Positions 25,681-34,395 of a stretch of 64,000 nt of DNA are shown in pieces. The DNA comes from Spirosoma rigui (GTDB taxonomy: Bacteria > Bacteroidota > Bacteroidia > Cytophagales > Spirosomataceae). A program made the translations under genes and the position numbers. The DNA lies in NCBI RefSeq assembly GCF_002067135.1, contig NZ_CP020105.1, positions 1,116,001-1,180,000 on the forward strand, in the 5' to 3' direction. Position 1 is the stretch's first letter. Each line of letters starts with the position of its first letter. The notes under the pieces are model-generated. The model was not told where the DNA came from. It worked only from the letters and a program-made list of their open reading frames with translations, and ran no database searches.

Positions 25681-27378
25681 TTAAAAGTGATAATCGATTC
25701 CAAAACTCATACCTGTCGAGGTGGGGCGGCTTTGCACAACCGACTCGGGCCGGGTGCCAAACCCTAGTGAGGGCTGGTACATGCCGGCCAGCGATGCCGA
25801 CCACTGTTTGGACGGACGGTAGCGGAAGCGGGCGCCCATGGTAGCGGCCAGGGAAACGGGCTTGTAAACGCCGTCTTTGGCCGTGACAACCAGTTCATCG
25901 CCCACGGTATTGCGCACAAAAATATTGGACAGAAATCCGCCAATCAGCGCCATGCCGAGTCGTTTTCGGGGACGTAGCTGGTAGCCCACCTGAACCGGTA
26001 CCTGTACAAACTGATAGTCGTTGGCGATCGTCTGGCGCGCCTGTGGGTTGTAATTGTTCTGTAATGAATACCGGCTGGTGGCCGCGCTGTTCATATCGGC
26101 ACTGACGAGTACATTGCTGGCTGCCGGAGATGCCTTGGCAACGCTGGTCCGCAGGGCGTCGACATACAGCGTTGCGTCTTTAGGGCTGGCCGAAGGGGTA
26201 AAGGCCTGCAAACTGTATACCGATGTCTGCTGAACCGGACTGTCGACCGTTGATCGACCGGCCAGATACCCTACCCCCGACTCGACCGACCAGTGTTCGT
26301 TTAGCTGAACACCCGCTCCGGCCTGGTAGGCTACCGAGAAGTTGGCCCGGCTGGCAATGGCCGCCTGTCCCACACTGCTGTTGCTTAGTGCCGTTGTTTT
26401 CGCAAACGAAGCCTGTGCCGACCGGATTGCAACGGTTGGATTGAAAGCACCTGGCATCATACTCAGCGAAGCCCAGGCCTCGTGTGCAACCCGTTTGGGC
26501 TGAGCAACGGCTGGTTCCAGGGCGGGCTCGGCCGGGCGGAACCAGACGATACGATGAATAGTACCGGACGACCGTAACCGCAGCGCGCGGGCCGTCAGTG
26601 CATCGAAAGAGGGGGCCTGGCGCATGGCGGCATCTCCACCCTGTTCGCCTGCAGTGGAACGAGCAACGGTTCCAGGAGCTACGGGTACCGTTGTAGTCGA
26701 AACCGATCCGGGTTGCAAATCCGTTCGTCCAGCCGACTTCATCGATACCAGCGGGCTTTGCTGGTCAGTGAGCACTGGCTCAGGCTGAGCGTTGATTATA
26801 GATAGCTCAATCGACAGCTGGGGCACATTGGTCCTGGCTTCACGCTGGCGGGTTACTGGGGCGAGAGCAACCCGGGGCCGGGATTCGGCCTGCTCCCGTG
26901 CGGTCAATTCGGCCGGTTGGGCCAGTACTGTACCGGCTTGATCATTGATGGAGCGAGCTCCCTGTTTGGCCAGGGCAATGGTGTTATCAGGTTGGTGCGT
27001 ACCGGCCGCGGTCTGAATGGGCGCGTTTTTAGACAGTGGACCGGTGGTATCAACTGGTTTCGACGGGGCTACTGCTACGTGTTTAACCGGAGCTGACACC
27101 TGCTGCCGGGCAACAGAACTGGATTCGTGGACAGGAACACGGTGCAACCCCCACCAGCCCAGCAGGACCAGCGCTACGGCTGCTGCCACACCCGTACCCC
27201 AGACAAACGGTTGCGACGACATAAACCCTGCGCCCCACAACGGCAGGATTTTGGGTTTACTACCCTCGTCTAACCGGCGTTCGACCGCATCCCACACGCG
27301 AAGTGGGGGCGTTTCGGCGGCTTCCTCGAAAGCTTTCCGCCAAAAATCGTCCGGTATGTTCTGTTCAAGTTCACTCAT
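25681..27378 (-). CDS. Anti-sigma-like membrane protein fused to an outer-membrane barrel
   Basis: A 565-residue protein. Residues 1-50 are a charged cytosolic-type segment, IPDDFWRKAFEEAAETPPLRVWDAVERRL, like the N-termini of Bacteroidota anti-sigma proteins. One TM helix follows (FVWGTGVAAAVALVLLGWWG, about 58-77). A long Ala/Pro/Thr/Gln-rich linker runs to about 290. The last 200 residues alternate like beta strands, with SVESGVGYLAGRS, VPVQVGYQLRPRKRLG and the terminal TGMSFGIDYHF of an outer-membrane barrel. Its start overlaps the end of the ECF sigma gene by 8 nt. It probably sequesters that sigma factor and may sense the envelope. Confidence 0.72.
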   Translation of the reverse strand: MSELEQNIPDDFWRKAFEEAAETPPLRVWDAVERRLDEGSKPKILPLWGAGFMSSQPFVWGTGVAAAVALVLLGWWGLHRVPVHESSSVARQQVSAPVKHVAVAPSKPVDTTGPLSKNAPIQTAAGTHQPDNTIALAKQGARSINDQAGTVLAQPAELTAREQAESRPRVALAPVTRQREARTNVPQLSIELSIINAQPEPVLTDQQSPLVSMKSAGRTDLQPGSVSTTTVPVAPGTVARSTAGEQGGDAAMRQAPSFDALTARALRLRSSGTIHRIVWFRPAEPALEPAVAQPKRVAHEAWASLSMMPGAFNPTVAIRSAQASFAKTTALSNSSVGQAAIASRANFSVAYQAGAGVQLNEHWSVESGVGYLAGRSTVDSPVQQTSVYSLQAFTPSASPKDATLYVDALRTSVAKASPAASNVLVSADMNSAATSRYSLQNNYNPQARQTIANDYQFVQVPVQVGYQLRPRKRLGMALIGGFLSNIFVRNTVGDELVVTAKDGVYKPVSLAATMGARFRYRPSKQWSASLAGMYQPSLGFGTRPESVVQSRPTSTGMSFGIDYHF

Positions 27379-27931
27379 TTCTCACAGGCGGTAAGCCGTA
27401 TCGTTGTTCACGTTGTAATTTCTGCTGTAGTAACCCCCTCGCCCGCGCGTACTGGGATTTGGAGGTTCCTTCGGCTATATCGAGCAGTTCAGCTATTTCG
27501 GGGTGGTTATAGCCTTCAATGGCGTACAGATTGAACACCGCGCGGCAGCCCGGCGGTAACTCCTGGATCAATTGAAGCAGGTACTGATAGTTCAGCGTGG
27601 GTAGGCTCGTATCGGCTTGTGGCAGTACGGGAGCCAACTCCTGCACGTCGACCGCCTGATCCCAGGGCTTTTCCTTCCGGAGGTGCTTCAGCGCCGTGTT
27701 GATCACAATTCGTTTCAGCCAGGCCTCCAGCGGACATTCGAACCGGAACGTATCGATATGCCGGAAGACCTTGACAAACGCATCCTGCAGTACGTCTTCG
27801 GCTTCGTCCGGGTCTTTGACATACCGTTTGCAAACGACAAAGAGCTTCCCGGCAAACCGCTCATAGAGCTGTCGCTGCATAACCCGGTCCTGCCGACGGC
27901 ACCCTTCGACTAATGCGTAATCATCCTGCAT
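27371..27931 (-). CDS. ECF-type RNA polymerase sigma factor
   Basis: A 186-residue sigma-70 family protein with regions 2 and 4 only. Region 2 has YERFAGKLFVVCKRYV and DPDEAEDVLQDAFVKVFRHI, then FECPLEAWLKRIVINTALKHLRK. Region 4 is LPPGCRAVFNLYAIEGYNHPEIAELLDIAEGTSKSQYARAR, its helix-turn-helix near the C-terminus. It directs polymerase to a small regulon when its anti-sigma partner releases it. The anti-sigma-like gene overlaps its 3' end by 8 nt, so the two are translated together. Confidence 0.95.
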   Translation of the reverse strand: MQDDYALVEGCRRQDRVMQRQLYERFAGKLFVVCKRYVKDPDEAEDVLQDAFVKVFRHIDTFRFECPLEAWLKRIVINTALKHLRKEKPWDQAVDVQELAPVLPQADTSLPTLNYQYLLQLIQELPPGCRAVFNLYAIEGYNHPEIAELLDIAEGTSKSQYARARGLLQQKLQREQRYGLPPVRNE

Positions 27932-28131
27932 ATCAACGTTGACAGTCTAAAGACCCCTGCTCAACCCGTAGGGTTGGAACTGGGTAAAAAAAAAGTGTGC
28001 GCTCTTTTATAGGCTGTAGGCTCCTGTAGATCAAGGTGGAAAAAACGTATAATTAACCCTTGTCGTTCGCAAATACCCGACCGCAGATGTTGACTACCCC
28101 CGGAAATCTAACGCCTTAATTCTGATTCATG

Positions 28132-28139
28132 TATATTTG
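28132..28139 (+). promoter_or_regulatory. -7 box of the isomerase/PVC-dehydrogenase unit
   Basis: TATATTTG matches TAnnTTTG, 25 nt upstream of the ATG at 28165. The implied 5' leader is very short, which also argues for the ATG at 28165 over the TTG at 28153. Confidence 0.5.
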
Positions 28140-28164
28140 ATAAACCCTTTGGTTGCTACTGCTT

Positions 28165-29019
28165 ATGACTCGTCGCGATGCATTACGTTGGTCACTGGGC
28201 GCGGGAATAACGGCTCTGGCCTACCCTACCTGGTCATTGGCAGCCGCAGGCTCCCGCTTCAGAGTTGGCGCCTGCGACTGGTCTATCGGTCCCGCCGGTG
28301 ACATCAACGCCTTTACGGTGGCCAAACAGATCGGGCTGGATGGCATCCAGGTGAGTCTGAACACCAAAGGGGACCACAACTATCTTCGTCTTCCCGACAT
28401 GCAGGGGCGCTACCGGGAAGCCGTGCGGGAATCGGGCGTAGCGGTGGGCGGCCTGGCCATTGGCCTGTTGAACGAAATTCCCTATAAATCCGATCCGCGA
28501 ACGGAACAATGGGTGCAGGATAGTGTCGATGTGGCCGTGGCATTGGGTGTGAAAACGATCCTGCTGGCCTTTTTCTCGAACAACGATCTCCGGAATGACC
28601 GGAAAGGGACAGACGTCGTTATTGAGCGGTTGAAGGCGGTTGCTCCCAGGGCCGAGAAGGCCGGTGTTGTGCTGGGTATTGAGTCGTGGCTGTCGGCACC
28701 AGAGCATCTCGCCATTATGGACGCTGTTGGCTCGCCGGCCGTCAAGGTCTACTATGACGTGTGCAATTCGTCGGTGATGGGTTACGACATCATCCGGGAA
28801 ATCCGGATGCTGGGTAAAGACCGTATCTGTGAGTTTCACCTGAAAGAGAACGGATACCTGCTCGGCAAGGGAAACGTTGACCTGATTGCCGTCCGGAAGG
28901 CGCTAGATGAAATCAACTACACGGGATGGATTCACATAGAAGGGGCGGTACCAGCCGGGAAACCGATGCTGGCGAGCTATATTGAAAATAATAGGACGGT
29001 ACGGTCGCTGTTTGTGTAA
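28165..29019 (+). CDS. Exported sugar-phosphate isomerase/epimerase-like TIM-barrel protein
   Basis: A 284-residue xylose-isomerase-like TIM barrel. The N-terminus MTRRDALRWSLGAGITALAY has a twin-arginine-type motif followed by a hydrophobic stretch, so it is probably exported folded. Barrel strands show as GLDGIQVSLNT, VGGLAIGLLNE, KTILLAFFSNN, LGIESWLSAPEH, VKVYYDVCNSS, ICEFHLKENG and WIHIEGAVP; the E, D, H and E at strand ends are the usual metal ligands. Such Tat-exported members are often encoded with DUF1080 and PVC-type dehydrogenase proteins and are thought to act on oxidised sugars (inference). The haem-dehydrogenase gene starts about 60 nt downstream. Confidence 0.82.
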   Translation: MTRRDALRWSLGAGITALAYPTWSLAAAGSRFRVGACDWSIGPAGDINAFTVAKQIGLDGIQVSLNTKGDHNYLRLPDMQGRYREAVRESGVAVGGLAIGLLNEIPYKSDPRTEQWVQDSVDVAVALGVKTILLAFFSNNDLRNDRKGTDVVIERLKAVAPRAEKAGVVLGIESWLSAPEHLAIMDAVGSPAVKVYYDVCNSSVMGYDIIREIRMLGKDRICEFHLKENGYLLGKGNVDLIAVRKALDEINYTGWIHIEGAVPAGKPMLASYIENNRTVRSLFV

Positions 29020-29082
29020 ACAGACAGTTAGGCTTTTGGCTTAAGGTTGACCTGTCACGTGACTATGTTCTTAACGAGTACC

Positions 29083-32000
29083 ATGAAACTAACGATTACC
29101 GCGTTCAACGGGCTGCCAATGGCCCTGATTACGGCTGGGTTACTGTTTCTGGCCGGGCAAACCGGTCAGTTGAAGACCGGATCGTCTGCCAGCTTCGATC
29201 CCAACACGGGCTACCATCGGCAGGGGCAGCTTCTGGGCGGACCGGATTCGACCCAGACGCTTTACCTGCCGGACGATCTGGAGGCAACCCTCTGGGCCGA
29301 AGCGCCCCTATTCTACAACCCGACCAATATGGACATTGATGCCAAAGGGCGGGTGTGGGTCACAGAAGCCGTTAACTACCGTGCCTTCAATAACAAACCC
29401 GGACCGGACGGTAGCGAGGGTCGGCTTGATCATCCCGAAGGGGAGCGGGTCATGATCCTGGAAGATACTAATGGCGACGGGAAGGCTGATGCCAGCAAGG
29501 TGTTTGTAACAGACCCTGACCTAGTATCGCCCCTCGGGATTGCCGTTATTGGCAATAAAGTTATCGTATCCTGCTCGCCCAATATCGTTGTGTACACCGA
29601 TGAAGACGGCGATGATAAGCCCGATAAAAAAGAAATCATGCTAACGGGGTTTGGTGGGCTGGACCATGACCACGCTCTGCATGCCATTGTCGCCGGACCC
29701 GACGGAAAATACTACTTCAACACGGGAAATGCCGGACCACACGTCGTTACCGACCGTGATGGCTGGACACTACGGTCGGGAAGCCTGTACGTTGGTGGAA
29801 CACCCTACAACAAAGTCAATCATGGTAACCAGGTCAGCGACGATGGTCGTGTTTGGGTGGGGGGCATGGCGCTGCGCATCAATCCTGACGGGTCGAACCT
29901 GAAGGTGATGGGGCATAACTTCCGGAATAACTACGAAACGGCGCTGGATTCATACGGGAACATGTGGCAGAACGACAACGACGACCAGGTGGTAGCCTGT
30001 CGGACGAGCTGGCTCATGGAAGGGGGGAATGCCGGCTATTTCAGCAACGACGGCACCCGGTACTGGCAGGGGGACCAACGCCCGGGTCAGTCGATTCCGG
30101 TAGCGCACTGGCACCAGGAAGATCCTGGCGTAATGCCCGTGGGCGATATTTCCGGGGCGGGTTCACCCACCGGTATGGTAGTGTATGAAGGAGATCAACT
30201 GGGGCCGCAATACCGGGGTATGGTCTTCAGTGCCGAAGCCGGGCGCAACGTAATTTTTGCCTATAAACCTGAAATATGGGGTGCGGGCTTCCGGATGCCC
30301 CGTACCGACCTGATCAGTACGTTTCCGCAGGTGAGTGAAAATTATAAATGGGACGACGTAGCCACGGATACCCGCAAGTGGTTCCGACCGAGCGACATTG
30401 CTGTTGGAACCGATGGGGCGCTGTACATTGCCGACTGGTACGATCCCGTTGTGGGGGGCCACCAGATGAAGGATAAAAAAGGCTATGGCCGTATCTACCG
30501 GATCACACCTAAAGGCAGGAAACTGCGGTCGCCCAAAATCGATCTTCGCTCGATAGACGGTCAGATTGCGGCCCTGCTCAATCCGGCGGTAAACGTTCGG
30601 ATGCTGGGCTTCGAGGCCCTGCGCGAACGGGGCGAGGATGCCGTTGAGCCCGTACTGGCGTTGTTGACATCAGCAAACCCGTATCATCGGGCGCGGGCTA
30701 TTTATCTGCTAGCCCATTTAGGGGCCGAAGGGCAGTTTGAAGTGGAGCGCTTACTGAAGTCGGCTGACACTCCAACGCGGCTGGTCGCCCTACGGGCCCT
30801 GCGTAGTATAACGCCGGAAAACTCGAAAGCTATTCCGGCATTGACCGCATCTCAAAAAGCATTGATGCCATTATTGGGTAATCTGGCTAACGACCCCAGT
30901 GCGTCCATACGGCGTGAGGTGGCGGTGGCGCTGCGCGATGTTCCCTACTCCGAGTGTCGTTACATGCTGCTGAACCTGGTGAAGCGCTACGACGGGCAGG
31001 ATCGGTACTACCTGAACGCGCTGGGTCAGGCGGCTGATGGTAAAGAGGAGGCCCTGTTTGCCGACCTTCGTGCTACGCTCCCTGCCGAACCGGCCCAGTG
31101 GGATCAGAAAACGGCTAACCTGGTTTGGGAGCTGCATCCGGCGTCGGCCGCTGGCATGTTAAAAGCGCGGGCCGAATCCCCGCAACTTTCGGCCGAGGCT
31201 CGTAAGCAGGCGATTGTAGCGCTGGGATTTATCAAAAGTGAAGCCGCTGCCCGTATGATGTTCGATCTGACAAAATCACCCGACCAGGCTATTGCGGAGC
31301 AGGCGATGTACTGGACCGGTTTCCGGCGGGGCAATGACTGGGCCAAGCTGCTAAACTGGAATGAACTGATGCCCCTAAAGGTGTCTGCTGCGGAGCAGAA
31401 GATGCTGGCGAAGCGGCAAATCCTGCTGGATGAATACAAGTCAGACGCCGAGAAGCGACGAACGGCACTCGAAATGGCGCGTGATGCCGAAGGGGGTAAA
31501 GTACTGGTTGGACTGGCGGCCGATGGTAAACTGTCTGATATGCTCATGAAAGCGGTTTCGTCAACAATACTGAAAAATCCTGACCAAACGGTGCGCTCTT
31601 TGGCGAGAGAATACTTCAGCCCCCGAAAAGCGGTTGAGTTGGTGAGTGATGAGGCCACCCGGCCCGGACGCACCGAGTCCGCCAAAGCCGAAACGGCCGC
31701 GGCTGTCATTTCGCCAGTGGTGTCGACCAGAACGGCCATTGTCAAGCCGGAGACAACAAAAGCTGAACCCGTTAAAAAGGTAGCCATTATCGAAGAGAGA
31801 AAAGAAACATCGTCGGCGCGGAAGGAGAACACGTCAGAATCGCTGGCACCGGCGGCTTCAGTAACCAATGGAAGACCCGGATTTGTGCTCGATCAGATCG
31901 CGGCTCTGACGGGCGATGAGCGAACAGGTCAGGCTGTATTTAAAACAACCTGTGCGTCCTGCCATCGGTATAAGCAAGTCGGGAACGATGTTGGACCGGA

Positions 32001-32316
32001 TCTGACGCAGATCCACCAGAAGCTTGACAAGAACGCACTGATCGATGCCATCCTTAATCCCAGTGCTGGCATTGCTTTCGGTTACGAACCGTGGCTGCTT
32101 ACGACCAAAACCGGCCAAACCTATTACGGTTTCCTGGTGAGTGACGGTGAGCAATCGGTGGTTATCAAGGGTGTAACGGGGCAGAAGCATACCATTGCAG
32201 CGGATAATGTAGCCTCGCGCAAGCAGTTCAAAAATAGCCTGATGCCCCGCCCTGAATCGATGGGTCTTAAGCCCCAGCAGATTGCGGACCTCACGGCTTT
32301 TCTGCTAAAGCAGTAA
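29083..32316 (+). CDS. PVC-type haem-binding protein with sugar-dehydrogenase-like propeller
   Basis: A 1077-residue exported protein. After a signal-like segment, a beta-propeller resembling soluble sugar dehydrogenases spans roughly 50-480 (NPTNMDIDAKGRVWVTEAVNYR, GDGKADASKVF, DGALYIADWYDPV). HEAT-like helical repeats follow to about 840. A low-complexity Lys/Glu/Thr linker (about 855-920) then leads to a C-terminal cytochrome c domain with CASCH (about 956), VGPDLTQI and the family's closing Met-containing SLMPRPESMGL. These proteins are annotated as putative membrane-bound dehydrogenases. The substrate is unknown; carbohydrates are likely from context. Start chosen as the ATG before the hydrophobic stretch; 29065 is possible. 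Confidence 0.85.
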   Translation: MKLTITAFNGLPMALITAGLLFLAGQTGQLKTGSSASFDPNTGYHRQGQLLGGPDSTQTLYLPDDLEATLWAEAPLFYNPTNMDIDAKGRVWVTEAVNYRAFNNKPGPDGSEGRLDHPEGERVMILEDTNGDGKADASKVFVTDPDLVSPLGIAVIGNKVIVSCSPNIVVYTDEDGDDKPDKKEIMLTGFGGLDHDHALHAIVAGPDGKYYFNTGNAGPHVVTDRDGWTLRSGSLYVGGTPYNKVNHGNQVSDDGRVWVGGMALRINPDGSNLKVMGHNFRNNYETALDSYGNMWQNDNDDQVVACRTSWLMEGGNAGYFSNDGTRYWQGDQRPGQSIPVAHWHQEDPGVMPVGDISGAGSPTGMVVYEGDQLGPQYRGMVFSAEAGRNVIFAYKPEIWGAGFRMPRTDLISTFPQVSENYKWDDVATDTRKWFRPSDIAVGTDGALYIADWYDPVVGGHQMKDKKGYGRIYRITPKGRKLRSPKIDLRSIDGQIAALLNPAVNVRMLGFEALRERGEDAVEPVLALLTSANPYHRARAIYLLAHLGAEGQFEVERLLKSADTPTRLVALRALRSITPENSKAIPALTASQKALMPLLGNLANDPSASIRREVAVALRDVPYSECRYMLLNLVKRYDGQDRYYLNALGQAADGKEEALFADLRATLPAEPAQWDQKTANLVWELHPASAAGMLKARAESPQLSAEARKQAIVALGFIKSEAAARMMFDLTKSPDQAIAEQAMYWTGFRRGNDWAKLLNWNELMPLKVSAAEQKMLAKRQILLDEYKSDAEKRRTALEMARDAEGGKVLVGLAADGKLSDMLMKAVSSTILKNPDQTVRSLAREYFSPRKAVELVSDEATRPGRTESAKAETAAAVISPVVSTRTAIVKPETTKAEPVKKVAIIEERKETSSARKENTSESLAPAASVTNGRPGFVLDQIAALTGDERTGQAVFKTTCASCHRYKQVGNDVGPDLTQIHQKLDKNALIDAILNPSAGIAFGYEPWLLTTKTGQTYYGFLVSDGEQSVVIKGVTGQKHTIAADNVASRKQFKNSLMPRPESMGLKPQQIADLTAFLLKQ

Positions 32317-32380
32317 AAGGCTGCCAAAAACACGAAACCCTGCCAATGTTGGCAGGGTTTCGTGTTTTTGGCAGCCTTTT
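32315..32380. terminator. Exceptionally long perfect convergent terminator
   Basis: Arms of 31 nt (32315-32345 and 32350-32380) are perfectly complementary around a 4-nt loop. The arm begins AAAAGGCTGCC and the other ends GGCAGCCTTTT, so each strand ends in a T run. It overlaps the last base pairs of the PVC-type gene and faces the holin-like gene 4 nt away. It ends both convergent transcripts. Confidence 0.9.
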
Positions 32381-32383
32381 CAA

Positions 32384-32719
32384 TTAAACGATAGCGTCGA
32401 TCAGGGACGTTACGAGGGAAACGACTATACTGAACAACAAGGCGGCAATGAAGCCACTCACGCTGAAGCCGGGCACTAGATAAGCCGCCAGATAGACCAT
32501 CAGTACGTTGATCACGATCAGGAACAGACCGAGTGTAAGGATCGTAATGGGAATGGTCAGAATAGTCAGGATGGGCTTTACAAAGGCGTTCAGCAACCCC
32601 AGTACAATGGCAATGACGAGATAGGTGCTGGCACCACCTGAAACAGAAATACCCGGAATAAACAGGCTGGCGACGTAAACGGCCACCGCACTGATAAGAA
32701 TGCGAATGATTAAACCCAT
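32384..32719 (-). CDS. Phage-holin-superfamily IV-like small membrane protein
   Basis: A 111-residue, very hydrophobic protein with four TM helices (about 2-22, 27-47, 51-76, 84-109). NAFVKPILTILTIPITILTLGLF between helices 2 and 3 is the signature of this family, known as mycobacterial 4-TMS holin superfamily IV (DUF360). Despite the name these are chromosomal housekeeping-type membrane proteins of unknown function, and no phage genes are nearby. I chose the ATG at 32719, where the family begins (MGLIIRILIS); the upstream 18 residues are unlikely. Confidence 0.85.
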   Translation of the reverse strand: MGLIIRILISAVAVYVASLFIPGISVSGGASTYLVIAIVLGLLNAFVKPILTILTIPITILTLGLFLIVINVLMVYLAAYLVPGFSVSGFIAALLFSIVVSLVTSLIDAIV

Positions 32720-32793
32720 GTGTAATGTTGGTTTGGTGAACAGATAAACTTCAGAGACACCAACAACCCACAATCGGCTTTGTTCAAACTGTA

Positions 32794-33429
32794 CTACTTG
32801 GCGTGACGGCTCTGTAATACGGCTACGATCTCATCCAGGTCAATATTTTTGTATTCGAGCAGGACCAGGTAATGAAACAGCAGGTCGGCAGCCTCACCCC
32901 GGAACAGATCGTCGTCGGTATCTTTGGCTTCAATCACGAGTTCAACAGCCTCCTCCCCTACTTTCTGGGCAATCTTGTTGACGCCCTTTTTGAACAATGA
33001 TGCGGTGTAGGACGTATCGGCGGGATTCACTTTGCGGTCATGAATTACTCCTTGCAGGTAATTCAGAAACTGGGCCTGGCCTGGTTTGGCCGCGTCAGGA
33101 GTGGCTTCGGCCTGATTCACTTCGTTGAAGCAGGTATCGGCTCCCGTGTGGCAAGTGGGTCCGTCAGGATTGGCTTTAATGAGCAACGTATCGCCATCGC
33201 AGTCGACCCGGATCTCGTGCACGTGCAGGAAGTTGCCCGATGTTTCACCTTTGGTCCAAAGCCGTTGCTTGCTTCGGCTAAAAAACGTAACAATACGTTC
33301 GGCTGCGGTTTTGTCGTAAGCCTCGCGGTTCATATAGCCCAGCATCAGGACTTTCGCCGTCTGGGCGTCCTGAATAACGGCCGGGATCAGACCGTCGGGT
33401 GATTTATCGAAATTGATCTCGGAATTCAT
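32794..33429 (-). CDS. hisIE: Bifunctional phosphoribosyl-AMP cyclohydrolase / phosphoribosyl-ATP pyrophosphatase
   Basis: A 211-residue fusion catalysing steps 2 and 3 of histidine synthesis. The HisI half (about 1-110) has LMLGYMNREAYDKT, FFSRSKQRLWTKGETSGNFL and the zinc/magnesium site VDCDGDTLLIKANPDGPTCHTG. The HisE half (about 115-211) has a MazG-type helical fold with the acidic EEAVELVIEAKD and the GEAADLLFHYLVLL segment. HisI and HisE fusions are common. No other his gene is in the window; it sits downstream of the trp cluster, 96 nt after trpA, on the same strand. Confidence 0.96.
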   Translation of the reverse strand: MNSEINFDKSPDGLIPAVIQDAQTAKVLMLGYMNREAYDKTAAERIVTFFSRSKQRLWTKGETSGNFLHVHEIRVDCDGDTLLIKANPDGPTCHTGADTCFNEVNQAEATPDAAKPGQAQFLNYLQGVIHDRKVNPADTSYTASLFKKGVNKIAQKVGEEAVELVIEAKDTDDDLFRGEAADLLFHYLVLLEYKNIDLDEIVAVLQSRHAK

Positions 33430-33525
33430 GCCGTAAAGGTACAGTCCAATAATCGGAAGTGCGCCATATGCCCTACGTCAACGTACAGCTTACAGCGCAC
33501 TTCCAACTTTTCGCTAACTAGAATA

Positions 33526-34374
33526 TTACGCCCGGATGGTGTCTACGAAGGCCTGGATGCTCTCCGGCGACGTTCCATGATCGTCGAGGTGGCGGATAAA
33601 GGCGCTACCAACAATGGCTCCATTGGCGTTGGCACAGGCCGAGTCAAAGGTTTCGTGGTTGTTGATGCCGAAGCCGATCAGGCGCGGATTACGCAGGTTC
33701 ATAGCCTTGATCCGCTCGAAATAAGCGCGCATGGGATCGCTGATGCCGGTGACCGAGCCGGTGATACTGGCCGACGAGACCATGTAAATAAAGCCATCTG
33801 ACTCCGCGTCAATCAGCCGGATACGCTCATCCGTCGTCTGGGGTGTAATCAGGTTCACGTTCAGGATACCATATGCGCGAAATGTTTCGGCATACTCGTC
33901 CAGGAACAAATCGAGTGGCAGGTCAGGCAAAATAACTCCGTCAACGCCTACTTCGCGGCACATCCGGCAGAAATTCTCGACTCCGTACTGAAGCACCGGG
34001 TTGATGTAGCCCATCAGCAGGATCGGTACCGTAATGGGCTCGCCTGTCGAATCGGTCCGGCAACCCACCAGCTGATCGAACAGCTTCTTGATCGACATAC
34101 CGTTCTCCAGCGCCCGGCCATTGCTCTTTTGAATCGTTTCACCATCGGCAACGGGGTCCGAATACGGCATACCAATTTCAACCAGGTCTACCCCTGCCTG
34201 TTGCAGTCCGCGCAAGATGGTAACCGTATCGTCCAGGTGCGGAAACCCGGCGGTGAAATAAATATTAAGGAGCCGCTCGCTTTTACGCGAAAACAGGCTT
34301 TTGATGCGATTTTCCGTCGTGCCGTCCGTTTCGGTTGGCCGTTGGATGTCGGGTTGCTCTATCATGATCGTCAC
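33526..34374 (-). CDS. trpA: Tryptophan synthase, alpha chain
   Basis: A 282-residue TIM barrel that cleaves indole-3-glycerol phosphate to indole and glyceraldehyde 3-phosphate and passes indole through a tunnel to TrpB. The catalytic Glu and Asp lie in VEIGMPYSDPVADGE, followed by IQKSNGRAL. GVDGVILPDLPLD and the phosphate-binding SITG and GFGINNHE segments follow. An alternative start two codons further in (MIEQPD) is possible. It is the last trp gene, 21 nt after trpB. Confidence 0.97.
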   Translation of the reverse strand: MTIMIEQPDIQRPTETDGTTENRIKSLFSRKSERLLNIYFTAGFPHLDDTVTILRGLQQAGVDLVEIGMPYSDPVADGETIQKSNGRALENGMSIKKLFDQLVGCRTDSTGEPITVPILLMGYINPVLQYGVENFCRMCREVGVDGVILPDLPLDLFLDEYAETFRAYGILNVNLITPQTTDERIRLIDAESDGFIYMVSSASITGSVTGISDPMRAYFERIKAMNLRNPRLIGFGINNHETFDSACANANGAIVGSAFIRHLDDHGTSPESIQAFVDTIRA

Positions 34375-34395
34375 AGCTGACCGTCTCGGCCGGCA

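Noticed and set aside
32384-32719. Possible prophage because of the holin-family annotation
   Set aside because: The family is a chromosomal four-helix membrane protein despite its name, and no other phage gene is present.
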